A stretch of 11,740 nucleotides of DNA from a bacterium (lineage in GTDB: Bacteria; Hydrogenedentota; Hydrogenedentia; Hydrogenedentiales; SLHB01), in the NCBI GenBank assembly GCA_024231375.1, contig JAAEQP010001050.1:1-11740 (forward strand). Reading direction: 5' to 3'. The notes under the pieces were generated by a model, which was not told where the DNA came from, did not search any database, and saw only the letters and a list, made by a program, of their open reading frames with translations. Position numbers and translations under genes: made by a program. Of this stretch, positions 1 to 7,515 are shown in pieces; position 1 is the first letter of the stretch; the number at the start of each line of letters is the position of its first letter.

Positions 1-1118
1 AGGATATTCACCAGTCCACCCTCGGGGGGCACCACGACGTTGCCTTCGAGCCAGCCAGGCCGCTCGCCGGGATACCACGCCGGGTCGAATTTGAGTCGGT
101 TCGAGAAGGTCCAGTTGGCGGCGTTCAACAGGTCGGCGTCGACCGGGACGGACATGACAAACGCGCGGAAATGGGGGCCCCAGCCGCCGCCTCCCCGCGA
201 GTCTTCCATCGTGCGCCAGATGCGGCCTTTATGCACCACCACGGGCATGGGCGCGCAGTGGTACTTGCCGTCGTCGAGGAGCAAGCCGGCCGATGCGTCG
301 TCGGGCGTGGTCCAAGTGAGGCCGCCATCGGTCGATCGACGAATGGCCACGTTTCCGTAGCGTGCGGTCGTGCCGATGATGTAGAGATCGTCTTCGTGGA
401 CGAAGAGCGTCGACCACCATTGGCCGTCCAGGTCGGCGAGACGCGTCCACGTCTTGCCTCGGTCCTTCGATCCCAGCACGGTAGTCTGACGCATTGGCGT
501 GCCCGGGCCGAACCAATCGTGGGACGCCACGTACGAACCGTTCGGGAGAATGGTGATGCTGGGGGACCCAATGTAGATGCGACCGAAATCGGGCGATGTG
601 TCGATGACCACACCCGGCGGCGGCGTGATCTTGAATTCCTCGATGACACCCGCACGCATTTCTGGAGCAAGCACGATGACGCCGGTCCAGTTGCCTTGGG
701 GAATGGAGATAGTTTCGCCGGCCTTGCCTTGTTTGCTGTACACGTGGAGCGCCGTGTACCCCGCGCTGGTGTAGTGGAATTTCACGCCGTCGAGCGACTC
801 CCACCCGGCCATGTCGACGCCCTTCTGGGTCGGCGCCGTGGCCACGTAGACGGGCCCATCCGAGGCAGGCGTGACTTCGATGCGTGACTGACGCCCGCCC
901 CACGTCTGGGTGAACTGCCAACCCGCGAATTGTTCCGGCACCTCCTTCCAGAGATAGTCCCGGTTGCCGAAGGCGACTGCGTCTTCCTCGAAGATCGCCA
1001 CCTCGAACGCCATGCCTTGTACGGTCACGGCAGGCGCTTGTTCGGCCGCCTGTGCGCCGAATGCCGCCAGCGGCACGAGCGCCGTCAGCAATGCCGTGTG
1101 GAATCCTCTCGATCGCAT
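1..1118 (-). CDS. Secreted sialidase-family (BNR/Asp-box) protein, C-terminus beyond window
   Basis: The reading frame is open from an ATG at 1118 to the window edge, giving 372 codons with no stop seen. Residues 1-25 form a Sec signal peptide: basic start (MRSRG), hydrophobic core, and an AQA-A cleavage site, so export is predicted. Residues of about 26-170 form an N-terminal beta-rich module. Then comes a stretch typical of six-bladed sialidase folds (YIGSPSITILPNGSYVASHD, about 182-201) and two clear Asp-boxes of the S-x-D-x-G-x-T-W type: SKDRGKTW (217-224) and STDGGLTW (262-269). In the family these mark beta-propeller blades, and members include exo-alpha-sialidases, but Asp-boxes also occur in non-sialidase propellers, so the substrate is not established. 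A run of six G lies 8 nt before the start as a weak ribosome site. The gap to the upstream gene is 359 nt, so this is probably not a tight operon. Confidence 0.85.
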   Translation of the reverse strand, partial: MRSRGFHTALLTALVPLAAFGAQAAEQAPAVTVQGMAFEVAIFEEDAVAFGNRDYLWKEVPEQFAGWQFTQTWGGRQSRIEVTPASDGPVYVATAPTQKGVDMAGWESLDGVKFHYTSAGYTALHVYSKQGKAGETISIPQGNWTGVIVLAPEMRAGVIEEFKITPPPGVVIDTSPDFGRIYIGSPSITILPNGSYVASHDWFGPGTPMRQTTVLGSKDRGKTWTRLADLDGQWWSTLFVHEDDLYIIGTTARYGNVAIRRSTDGGLTWTTPDDASAGLLLDDGKYHCAPMPVVVHKGRIWRTMEDSRGGGGWGPHFRAFVMSVPVDADLLNAANWTFSNRLKFDPAWYPGERPGWLEGNVVVPPEGGLVNI

Positions 1119-1266
1119 CGAATGGTCCCCCCGTCGTTGATCGCCGCCTAGTTTGCCAAGTCCGTTACGATACCGGCTCCCGCACGTTGGGGCAAGCCGG
1201 GGGCAGTGGAGCGGTTGAAGGAGTCCCGGGCTGTCATGCGTAGGCCGCGATAAGGGTGGGACAGAT

Positions 1267-1367
1267 GGGCTGTTGAAGAGGTCGGAGCCCTAGCGCGATG
1301 CCGCGAAAAGGCCAGGGACAGACCCGTCTCGCTACGCTCGCTGGGGTCAGTCCCGGCGTTTTCGCTC
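1267..1367. repeat. Dispersed palindromic repeat, copy 1
   Basis: This stretch aligns with the end of the window (11605-11740). Both begin GGGCTGTTGAAGARGTC, continue through a diverged middle to a GGGACAG motif, and end GTTTTCGC. The centre is an imperfect hairpin: GGGACAGACCC (1315-1325) pairs with GGGTCAGTCCC (1344-1354) with one mismatch, and the loop contains the near-palindrome CTCGCTACGCTCGC. The layout resembles REP-like or MITE-like intergenic repeats. No transposase in the window is clearly responsible for it. Confidence 0.7.
1305..1354 (-). terminator. Possible terminator hairpin for the upstream glycosidase gene
   Basis: Read on the minus strand, an 11-bp stem with one mismatch (1354-1344 with 1325-1315) is followed within about 10 nt by CCTTTT, the arrangement of an intrinsic terminator. 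It lies about 120 nt past the stop codon of the 1478-3076 gene. The T-run is short, and the hairpin belongs to a dispersed repeat, so a terminator role is a secondary reading. Confidence 0.35.
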
Positions 1368-1477
1368 AAGTTCTCGGCGTTCTCTGAAAGTAGCTGCGAA
1401 CGAGGAGCCGGACCGCGGCCGGCCAGAGCGTGAATGAGTGCGAGTCCTTCAACGGCCCCGCAGTCCGGAACGTGCGC

Positions 1478-3076
1478 CTACGCCGGTTCCTCGAAGTCGG
1501 GGAAGTAGGTGAAATCTGCGCCGAATGTGTCCATGGCGGCGACCTCATCGCCTTGCAGCCGCACGCGGATGGGATGGATGTGGTTGCGTTTCATGGTGAT
1601 CGCCCGCTCGGCCAGAGGCAGGCCGATGTCCAGCCGTTTGCCCGAGGGCAAGTCGGGGAACACGAGCCGGTTGCCGTCCCAGAAGAAGTCCTTGGTCTGG
1701 CAATCCAACCCCATGGCGTGGCGGTCCGCCCACGCAGGCAGCCTGAGGAACAGCGTGCCCGGTTGGCGCATGCGGATGCTGAGTTGTCCGGTGGGATAGG
1801 GGGACCGCACTTCGACGGCGGGCGTGTCTTTGGAGAACAACAGGTTGACATGGTGCCCGAGGTCGTCGGAGTAGACCGCCTCGCGCCATGCTTCGCACAG
1901 CGACCCCACCACGCCGCCCACGATGTCCATGTTGAAGTAGAGACCGCCGCTGCGTCCCGCGTTGATGGACTTGTGGCCGTAAGGCGCGGGGAAGCCCCAG
2001 GCCCCGCGATGGCGGTCGGCGATGTTGTGCAGCCCGTCGATCCCATTGGGGTTGTCGGGCTCCTCGACGAAGGACACGTCGCGAAGCTGGCTCGGCAGCA
2101 GATGCGCCCGCAACATCAACTCTGCGTCATCGTAGTACCCGGACCAGCCATGCCGTGCGAGGAGCAATGCCGTCTCCAGGATGTCGCCCGTGTTGTTTGC
2201 TTCTCCGTGGTCGGTCTGGCCTTTGGTGACCTGAAGCGCGCTTTCCGGGGACCACCCGATTTCGTCGCGGATGGCCCACAGCCCGTTGTCGTAGAAGGTC
2301 CGAACCCGTTCGAACAGCGCCGCGTCGTCCGTCAGATCGGCCATCTGTGCGAGCGAAGACAGGCAGCACGTCACCGAATGCGAGTGGTACTTGAACACGT
2401 CCACGTCGAAATGCCCGTCGGCGGGGAAGAACTCGTCGAGGAGCTTGTCGCGCACGAGCATGGCGAGATGGAGCGCCCGTTCCGATCGGGTCACGCGGTA
2501 GTACTTCACCAACGGTCCCAACGCACGGCCCAGGTCGTGAACAAAGGACAGGGTGTCCAGGTACTCCAGTCCCAGGTCGTTGGCCAGCTTGTCCCGGTCC
2601 CAACCGCCCTCCGGGGTCCAGGATGCCAGGATGAACTGAATACTCCGTTCGGCCACGTCGGCGGCCTGTTCGTCCGAACGGTACTTGGCCAGTGAGTAGA
2701 GGGCATGCAATCCCTCGCGCACGTTGTGCGCGCAGAACGCCTTGAGCGGCCCGCCGGGTGCGGTTCGGTTGAGCGGCAACGGCGCCGGCCCGGAGTACGA
2801 AAGGCGGGCAGCCCGCGCATGTTCCTCAACGGCGCCAGCCGGCAGCTGGGTCCCGAAGGCGTCTTCGGCGTTGAGCAACGCGTTCAGGTGTCGGCCTGAC
2901 ACGTGGGATTCGGATGTCCACTTGCTGAACGTGAGACTCGCCTTCTCCCTCGGCCACACGCACGCGCCGAAGAAGGGCATGTTGTCGTCGTCCGCGTTGA
3001 AGACGTTGGCCATGGTGCGGCATCCCAGCGCCACGGCGCCCGGAATGTCGCGGGTGTTTACGTCACTCACTCGCAT
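1478..3076 (-). CDS. GH127-like (alpha/alpha)6-barrel glycosidase-family protein
   Basis: The product has 532 residues, no signal peptide and no membrane segment, so it is predicted to be cytoplasmic. Residues of about 110-400 are helical, in paired helices as in an (alpha/alpha)6 barrel. They include DHGEANNTGDILETALLL (289-306), which resembles the conserved barrel region of GH127/DUF1680 beta-L-arabinofuranosidases. Residues of about 420-525 look like the C-terminal beta-sandwich of that family (SPYPTGQLSI... then LFLRLPAWADRH at 442-453). In GH127 enzymes a cysteine pair of CCPPN type follows the barrel region and serves the catalytic centre; here the matching place reads LYFNMDIVGG (379-388), with a single Cys at 394, so standard GH127 chemistry is doubtful. 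I chose the ATG at 3076 because GGGAG lies 8 nt upstream; the frame extends 39 codons further, but only into repeat sequence. The exact family and substrate are unknown. Confidence 0.72.
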   Translation of the reverse strand: MRVSDVNTRDIPGAVALGCRTMANVFNADDDNMPFFGACVWPREKASLTFSKWTSESHVSGRHLNALLNAEDAFGTQLPAGAVEEHARAARLSYSGPAPLPLNRTAPGGPLKAFCAHNVREGLHALYSLAKYRSDEQAADVAERSIQFILASWTPEGGWDRDKLANDLGLEYLDTLSFVHDLGRALGPLVKYYRVTRSERALHLAMLVRDKLLDEFFPADGHFDVDVFKYHSHSVTCCLSSLAQMADLTDDAALFERVRTFYDNGLWAIRDEIGWSPESALQVTKGQTDHGEANNTGDILETALLLARHGWSGYYDDAELMLRAHLLPSQLRDVSFVEEPDNPNGIDGLHNIADRHRGAWGFPAPYGHKSINAGRSGGLYFNMDIVGGVVGSLCEAWREAVYSDDLGHHVNLLFSKDTPAVEVRSPYPTGQLSIRMRQPGTLFLRLPAWADRHAMGLDCQTKDFFWDGNRLVFPDLPSGKRLDIGLPLAERAITMKRNHIHPIRVRLQGDEVAAMDTFGADFTYFPDFEEPA

Positions 3077-3084
3077 GATGGGGT

Positions 3085-3089
3085 CTCCC
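3085..3089 (-). promoter_or_regulatory. Ribosome binding site deciding the glycosidase start
   Basis: On the minus strand GGGAG ends 8 nt before the ATG at 3076. It supports that start over the longer frame opening at 3193, whose extra 39 codons come from repeat DNA (a protein stretch rich in H, N, R and Q). Confidence 0.65.
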
Positions 3090-3128
3090 AGAGTTTTCTG
3101 TGCAGAGACTATCGCAGACCGGAATCCC

Positions 3129-3172
3129 TGGCGCAAGGACTTGGCTGGTCCCCGTTCGGCGTTTCTGTTCTG
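3129..3172. repeat. Dispersed palindromic repeat, partial copy 2
   Basis: This copy matches the right end of the 11605-11740 repeat. Both carry CGCAAG, then CTTGGC, then GTCCCCGTT, then TTCTGTT in the same order and spacing, with one inserted base and a few substitutions over about 43 nt. The other half of the repeat is not recognisable here. The copy lies about 50 nt upstream of the glycosidase start, within its presumed leader or promoter region. Confidence 0.6.
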
Positions 3173-3257
3173 ATGGGTGTGTGGCCTCTTCACAGGTTCC
3201 GTCGCCCCTACCGAGGCTTTCTGGTTGGGGGGGGCTTTTTTGGCGCCTTAGCCCGTC

Positions 3258-3785
3258 TCATGCCGCTTGGGCCGCGAGTTTCCGCAGCCGCAATCCGGTG
3301 ACCAGGTTGTGGGCCAGTGCATACATCAGGGCGACGGTCCGTACCTTCTTGAGTCCTCGCGCCGCGAAGCGCAGCAGACCTCGGTTGCGTGTTTGGGCGT
3401 TGGCCCACTCCGTGGTGGATGATCGCTCTTTGTAGAGTTCGTTCGCCTCGGCAGTGGCCATGCGAGCGCGCCACTGTATCACGCCGGGCCCGTCTCCGGG
3501 CTTGGGTTCATGCGGGTCGTTCTCGGGATTTCGCGGCGGTCTGACCGGTACGAACACGGTGCAGCCCAGTTCCGGCCGAGCCATGCTCTCGATGTCCGCT
3601 TTCTGAACGTAGCCTCCGTCGGCCAGCAACTCCTCGGGACCTCGCCCGCAACGGTCGAGCATCCCATCAAAGGCCGTCCGGAAATCCGCCAGGGAGTGGT
3701 AGTCTACCGGCACGCCTCCGTACAACCGCCGGTACGGTGCATCCCGGCCGCACAGCTTCTCCAGCCGCCACGCCGAGCCCACCCC
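3258..3785 (-). pseudogene. Decayed IS1182-type transposase gene
   Basis: The translated remnant carries several hallmarks of IS1182-type DDE transposases. The N-terminal signature GVGSAWRLEKLC (from 3785 downward) is followed by DAPYRRL, GGVPVDYHSLADFR, ELLADGGYVQKADIE with the second catalytic Asp, and a C-terminal KERSSTTEWANAQTRNRG with the catalytic Glu, then RGLKKVRTVALMYALAHNL. The open part has only about 175 codons, whereas full-length family members are usually some 450-550. The DYHSLADFR region (about residue 33) runs almost directly into the ELLADGGY region (about 51), so roughly 200 residues including the first catalytic Asp are missing in frame. The 5' end is also lost: in frame, upstream of GVGSA, the sequence stops resembling a transposase and meets TAG. 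It cannot transpose itself. I see no clear terminal inverted repeats. It marks past insertion next to the tandem gene pair. Confidence 0.82.
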
Positions 3786-3870
3786 ACAAGCAGCCGCCGG
3801 TCCGTGGCTGGCCGTCCCGCGACGCTTCGTCTATTGATGCAACCCTTCCGGAAGTTCTTACACGCTCTTG

Positions 3871-3964
3871 GGATGACGTGGAGGTTGGGTGTTGGCGTGA
3901 TCCATGGAGGGCAATAACGCCATATCCTCATTGCGAGGAACCGTAACAACGGGGAGGACGTGCC
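3871..3964 (+). repeat. Duplicated leader of the first large paralogue
   Basis: The 94 nt before the first large gene match the 95 nt before the second (7421-7515) at 84 of 95 aligned columns, counted by eye: ten substitutions and one indel. Shared parts include GTTGGCGTGATCCATGGAGG, the small hairpin TCCTC-ATTGC-GAGGA, and the ribosome site GGGAGGAC seven nt before ATG. The sequence TCATTGCGAGGAGC resembles a type of scattered intergenic repeat found in other genomes, so part of this leader may be repeat-derived. A CATAAT box occurs only in the second copy and lacks a well-spaced -35 box, so I name no promoter. Confidence 0.85.
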
Positions 3965-6900
3965 ATGCTTGGGGGGATTCCGATTCGGACTGCAATGCGC
4001 ACGGCGCTGGCGGTAGCGCTGGCGACGGGCTGCGCGCTCGCGGGCACCGCGGAGACCCGGACCGATCTGCCGACGCTGGACGAGGTGGTGGCGGGGTTGC
4101 CGCGGCATGACTTGTCGGGGACGGTGGTCGACGAGGATGGCGCGCCGGTCCGGGGAGCAGAGGTGTTCCTGTACTACATGCGCAACGACCATGGGTTGCG
4201 CAACCGGCTCGCGGGTAGGGCCAAGACGGGTCGGAAGGGCCGGTTCAAGTTCACGCAAGCGGTTGTTTGGGAACCGATTATGGAGTTCGACAACGAGCGC
4301 GGGGGCCGGTACGCCGTCATCGCCAAGCACAAGCGCCACGGGATCAACTTCCAGGTAGTCCTTGAGCAGGACATCTCCCCTGGAAACACGGCGTACACCG
4401 ACATCACCGTTCGCATGCGGGAGCCCCGTGAAGAAGAGATGATGGTGAAAGACGCCGAGGGCAATCGTCTGGAAGGGGCGCGCGTCTTCCTTGTCGAGGG
4501 TGTTCTCGAAAATGGGAAGAGCCAGGAGCTTGCACCATCTCGGCGCCATCTTGTATTGACCGAGGACATCGGGCTGAGTTCCGGCGTGACCGACAAACTG
4601 GGCCGCGTCACGCTCGCGGCGGTGCTGAAGGGCGCGGCGTTCAGGGCGAAGAAGGACGGGTACACGGCGGAAGACGGTAGCGCGGCAAGAAACGGCGGCG
4701 CGATCACCTTGTACCCAGCGGCCCGGATGTCGGGCGTGGTCCGACAGCCGGATGGGACACCCTTGCCGGGCGCGGCCGTGTGGATACGGCACCGAACTCG
4801 TAGTATTGACCGCATGCTGGCCACCACCTCGAACGATAGAGGCGAGTATGGGCTGGCGGCCGTTCCGGCCAACGTGTCCTTGCCGCTAACGGAGGGCGTA
4901 GGGCCAGACGGCAGTCGAGGCTTCCTCCTTGTCATTGCTGAGGACTTGCGTCCAGGCTCCGCGTTGCGGTGCAAACGCGAGCAGATCGAGGTGCCGCCAT
5001 CCATCGAGACCGAGCAGGACTTGGCGTTCTTGAACGGGGCGACCATACGCTGTCGTGTCCGCGACTGGGCCGACGGCTCGCCTGCACCGGGCGTCGAGAT
5101 AGATATCATCGAACGGCAGCCAGACCGAACCGATCGCGGCAGGACGTGGAACGTGACCCCCGACGACCAGGGACGGATCTCGTTCCTCGTCACTCCCGGC
5201 CTCACGATATCAATGAACTACACGAAGTCTACTACGGGCGCCTACATCCTCGACGATGGCGGGGGACCATTCGGATCAACAGGGATACGCTCCCTTGGGG
5301 CCTTCGAGTCCGATACCGAAGGCCCGGAACTCTTTGTTCCAAAACTGCTCACACACCCTCTGAAGGGGCGTGTGGTCGATGAGGCTGGGCGGGGAGTTGC
5401 GGGCGCCACGGTGTGGGTATGCGCGGACGTCCCCCATGTGGCCACAGACGCGAACGGCACGTTCAGGCTGAAGGCCGTCCCGGCCGACCGCGACTTCGAC
5501 CTCCTTGCCGTGTCCAGCGACGGTTCCCGTATGGGCGCGGTGCGGATGGAGGCGGGTTCCGTCTCGGCCGAGGTCCCCATTGCAGCGGTCCGGGAATACG
5601 ACGGCGCGGTGAGCAATGAAGGTGGTCTGCCCGCGGGCAATCTGTCGTTCCGGCTTGCGCCTCGTCTGAACGGCACGACACTCCATGCAGCCGAATCGTC
5701 ACACACCACGGATGCTGAAGGACAGTGCCGTCTGGGACGGCTGTGTCCCGACGTGCCTTACCGCGCATGGTGGGCGGGTGGCTCGGAAAGCAACCGGGAT
5801 TACGGGGAAGACGACGCACCCGTAGACGTTGCAGCGGCCGGTCCGGGAGAACCGGTACGGTTCGTGGCACGGCAGTATGTCAATGCCCTCATGGGGAAAG
5901 TGGTCGACAAGGGCGGCAATCCGGTAAAGGACGCACGGCTCTGGATCGCAGACGGCAGGATGTCGGCGGAAGACCCGTCCTCCCAGAAGATCCGGACCGA
6001 CGACGCGGGCGAGTTCACGGTCTCTCGTCTGGCCGACGGGGATGTGGTCCTGATGGCCCGCGCTGACGGGTTCCGAAACCGGATGGTCTGCGTGCGGAGC
6101 GATGCGGTAGACGCGGTTGTTGACCTTCATCCGCTGTCTGATCGGCCAATTCTGCGCGTGAGCGTGCGCGATGAGAAAGCAGAGCCGGTCACCAACGCCG
6201 GAATCACGATCCGGCAGGATGCGCAGCATGGCGTTGCGGAGGCGATGACCTATCCCACGGTGTATACGGATGCGAATGGCCGCGCGGACTTCGAGTTTCC
6301 GCTTCCCGAGAAGGGGCGCCTGTATCTGGGGACTGTTGTGTGCGATGCGCCCGGATACAACATTGAGTCTCACTGGGTCAATCTGGCATCGAACGCGGAG
6401 ATACGGTTTATGCTTCGACCGGAGGAATCGTTCTGGCGAGGGCGCGTGATCGATGCGTCAGGTTCGCCCGTGGAGGGAGCAGAAGTCGTGGTCGCGAAGA
6501 TCATCCACAAAGACGCACGGATCCACAAGGATGGGCTCCGATATTCTATAGGAACGGACACGTCGGTGACATCGCCCGAGACCTTCACGACAGCCGCGGA
6601 CGGCCGGTTCGTCCTGCACCGCATTGGATCCGACTACCAGGCATCCTGCGTGGTACGCGCGGCCGGACACGCGCCGAACTCGGCGTACTTCATGCCTGAG
6701 GATGCCGACCGCACTGTGGTGGTGCGCTTGGCCAAGGCGGGGCGTGTGGAGGGCCATGTTGAGTTTGAAGGGATGGAGGGCGATCTTCCCCCGATGCACT
6801 TCAGCTTGGGGTGCTATCACGGCGGCGTGCACTACAAGTTCCGTATCAATCCTGATGGAACGTTTGCGCCGCGCGATGTGGCTGCGCGGACGTACGAATG

Positions 6901-7297
6901 CCGACCGCCGTTCCATTTGCCGCCTGAACTGAGCACCTATGTCGCGCCGCCGAGAATGGAGGTGAAGATTCAGGAAGGGCAGACAACCGAGTTGGAACTG
7001 CGATTTGAGAGAGGCACGCGCGTGAGCGGGACTCTGGTTGAGGCGGCCACGGGCAAGCGGCCGGACGCGACGTGCCGGGTGTACGTTGAACGGGCGGACG
7101 GCTATACGGCGCGCGTCAAGTGCGAGCCCGACGGTTCCTGGGAACTCTATGCGCCGGCGGGGGACTTGGACCTGGGGTATGACCTCAAAGGACAGGACGC
7201 CTCGTCTACGGGCAGAAGATTGATGGTTGTGAAGGGTACGCCTCTGAAGGGCGTGTCCATCGAGATTCGGGATGAGCGCGAGAGCGGGGACACGTAG
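3965..7297 (+). CDS. Secreted multi-repeat carboxypeptidase-regulatory-like protein, paralogue 1
   Basis: The product has 1110 residues. A hydrophobic segment at about 11-28 is a signal peptide. It ends near AGTA-E, although LATGC at 19-23 also looks weakly like a lipobox. The rest is about eleven beta-sandwich repeats of the carboxypeptidase regulatory-like (CarboxypepD_reg/transthyretin-like) type. They start near residues 50, 158, 256, 361, 467, 546, 644, 730, 824, 927 and 1020, each with the pattern G-x-V-x-D-x-x-G-x-P-x-x-G-A-x-V and many followed by T-D-x-x-G-x-F (for example GRVVDEAGRGVAGATVWV). Such domains are structural and binding modules; no catalytic domain is visible. Residues 34-136 form a special N-terminal module, nearly identical in the next gene. 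The start is fixed by GGAGG seven nt upstream and by conservation of MLGGIPIR in both copies. Likely role: extracellular or envelope surface protein. Function unknown. Confidence 0.88.
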   Translation: MLGGIPIRTAMRTALAVALATGCALAGTAETRTDLPTLDEVVAGLPRHDLSGTVVDEDGAPVRGAEVFLYYMRNDHGLRNRLAGRAKTGRKGRFKFTQAVVWEPIMEFDNERGGRYAVIAKHKRHGINFQVVLEQDISPGNTAYTDITVRMREPREEEMMVKDAEGNRLEGARVFLVEGVLENGKSQELAPSRRHLVLTEDIGLSSGVTDKLGRVTLAAVLKGAAFRAKKDGYTAEDGSAARNGGAITLYPAARMSGVVRQPDGTPLPGAAVWIRHRTRSIDRMLATTSNDRGEYGLAAVPANVSLPLTEGVGPDGSRGFLLVIAEDLRPGSALRCKREQIEVPPSIETEQDLAFLNGATIRCRVRDWADGSPAPGVEIDIIERQPDRTDRGRTWNVTPDDQGRISFLVTPGLTISMNYTKSTTGAYILDDGGGPFGSTGIRSLGAFESDTEGPELFVPKLLTHPLKGRVVDEAGRGVAGATVWVCADVPHVATDANGTFRLKAVPADRDFDLLAVSSDGSRMGAVRMEAGSVSAEVPIAAVREYDGAVSNEGGLPAGNLSFRLAPRLNGTTLHAAESSHTTDAEGQCRLGRLCPDVPYRAWWAGGSESNRDYGEDDAPVDVAAAGPGEPVRFVARQYVNALMGKVVDKGGNPVKDARLWIADGRMSAEDPSSQKIRTDDAGEFTVSRLADGDVVLMARADGFRNRMVCVRSDAVDAVVDLHPLSDRPILRVSVRDEKAEPVTNAGITIRQDAQHGVAEAMTYPTVYTDANGRADFEFPLPEKGRLYLGTVVCDAPGYNIESHWVNLASNAEIRFMLRPEESFWRGRVIDASGSPVEGAEVVVAKIIHKDARIHKDGLRYSIGTDTSVTSPETFTTAADGRFVLHRIGSDYQASCVVRAAGHAPNSAYFMPEDADRTVVVRLAKAGRVEGHVEFEGMEGDLPPMHFSLGCYHGGVHYKFRINPDGTFAPRDVAARTYECRPPFHLPPELSTYVAPPRMEVKIQEGQTTELELRFERGTRVSGTLVEAATGKRPDATCRVYVERADGYTARVKCEPDGSWELYAPAGDLDLGYDLKGQDASSTGRRLMVVKGTPLKGVSIEIRDERESGDT

Positions 7298-7302
7298 TCG
7301 CG

Positions 7303-7332
7303 CCGGGGACGGCCCTTGGTACATGTTCCCGG
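7303..7332 (+). terminator. Hairpin just after the first large gene, weak terminator candidate
   Basis: CCGGGGAC (7303-7310) can pair with GTTCCCGG (7325-7332) over 8 bp with one G-U pair and a 14-nt loop, starting six nt after the TAG stop. No U-run follows, so intrinsic termination is uncertain. It may instead stabilise the 3' end or be another GGGGAC-type repeat fragment. Confidence 0.3.
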
Positions 7333-7345
7333 GGAGGCGCCCATC

Positions 7346-7428
7346 CGTCATGCTGAGTGAAACGAAGCATCCCGCACTCCGGCACAGTTGCTGGGGCGAG
7401 AGATCCCTCGACTTCGCTCGGGATGACG
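7346..7428. repeat. 83-bp inverted repeat with CGTCAT...ATGACG ends
   Basis: The left arm starts CGTCATGCTGAGTGAA and the right arm ends TTCGCTCGGGATGACG. The arms are imperfect inverted copies of about 28 nt (7346-7373 and 7400-7428) around a centre of about 26 nt. The layout matches short dispersed intergenic palindromes of the CGTCATNCTGAGCGAAGCGAAG kind known from many bacterial genomes. The right arm overlaps the start of the duplicated leader. A degraded half of it (CGCTCTTGGGATGACG, 3863-3878) sits at the same place before the first paralogue, so this element lies at the duplication boundary. Confidence 0.75.
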
Positions 7429-7515
7429 TGTAGGTTAGGTGTTGGCGTGATCCATGGAGGGCATTAGCGTCATAATCCTCATTGCGAGGAGCCGCAGCAA
7501 CTGGGAGGACATGCC
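7421..7515 (+). repeat. Duplicated leader of the second large paralogue
   Basis: This is the partner of 3871-3964, colinear with it up to the start codon. The hairpin TCCTC-ATTGC-GAGGA and ribosome site GGGAGGAC are kept; the base before TGCC changes from G to A. That change creates an ATG at 7511 in another frame, five nt before the true start, which could compete slightly for initiation. Confidence 0.85.

Larger units (their letters stand above)
1119..1477. other. 359-nt intergenic region carrying a dispersed repeat
   Basis: This gap separates two minus-strand genes. About 100 nt of it (1267-1367) is a copy of a dispersed palindromic repeat, described separately. The rest is GC-rich and I see no convincing gene. 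A 73-codon minus-strand frame (1148-1369) runs straight through the repeat hairpin and has no ribosome site, so I read it as spurious. The 5' leader and promoter of the sialidase-family gene must lie in about 1119-1260, but I cannot point to convincing -35/-10 boxes. Confidence 0.6.

Noticed and set aside
171..887. 238-codon plus-strand frame opposite the sialidase-family gene
   Set aside because: The minus strand has an uninterrupted frame with signal peptide and two Asp-boxes. This plus-strand frame is its shadow.
1148..1369. 73-codon minus-strand frame in the 1119-1477 gap
   Set aside because: It is mostly translated repeat (a stretch like DPSERSETGLSLAF) and has no initiation signal.
1430..2695. 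421-codon plus-strand reading frame
   Set aside because: It lies entirely opposite the glycosidase gene, whose family features and ribosome site are clear. Its product is rich in V, G, H, R and Q with no domain, which is typical of antisense frames in GC-rich DNA.
3704..4792. 362-codon minus-strand reading frame across the transposase remnant and the first large gene
   Set aside because: It is antisense to the conserved N-terminal module of paralogue 1, begins in the IS remnant and has no recognisable domain; a GC-rich shadow.
7442..7476. Possible promoter TTGGCG ... CATAAT before the second paralogue
   Set aside because: The spacing is 23 nt, too long for a standard sigma-70 promoter, and CATAAT is not kept in the otherwise conserved first leader.
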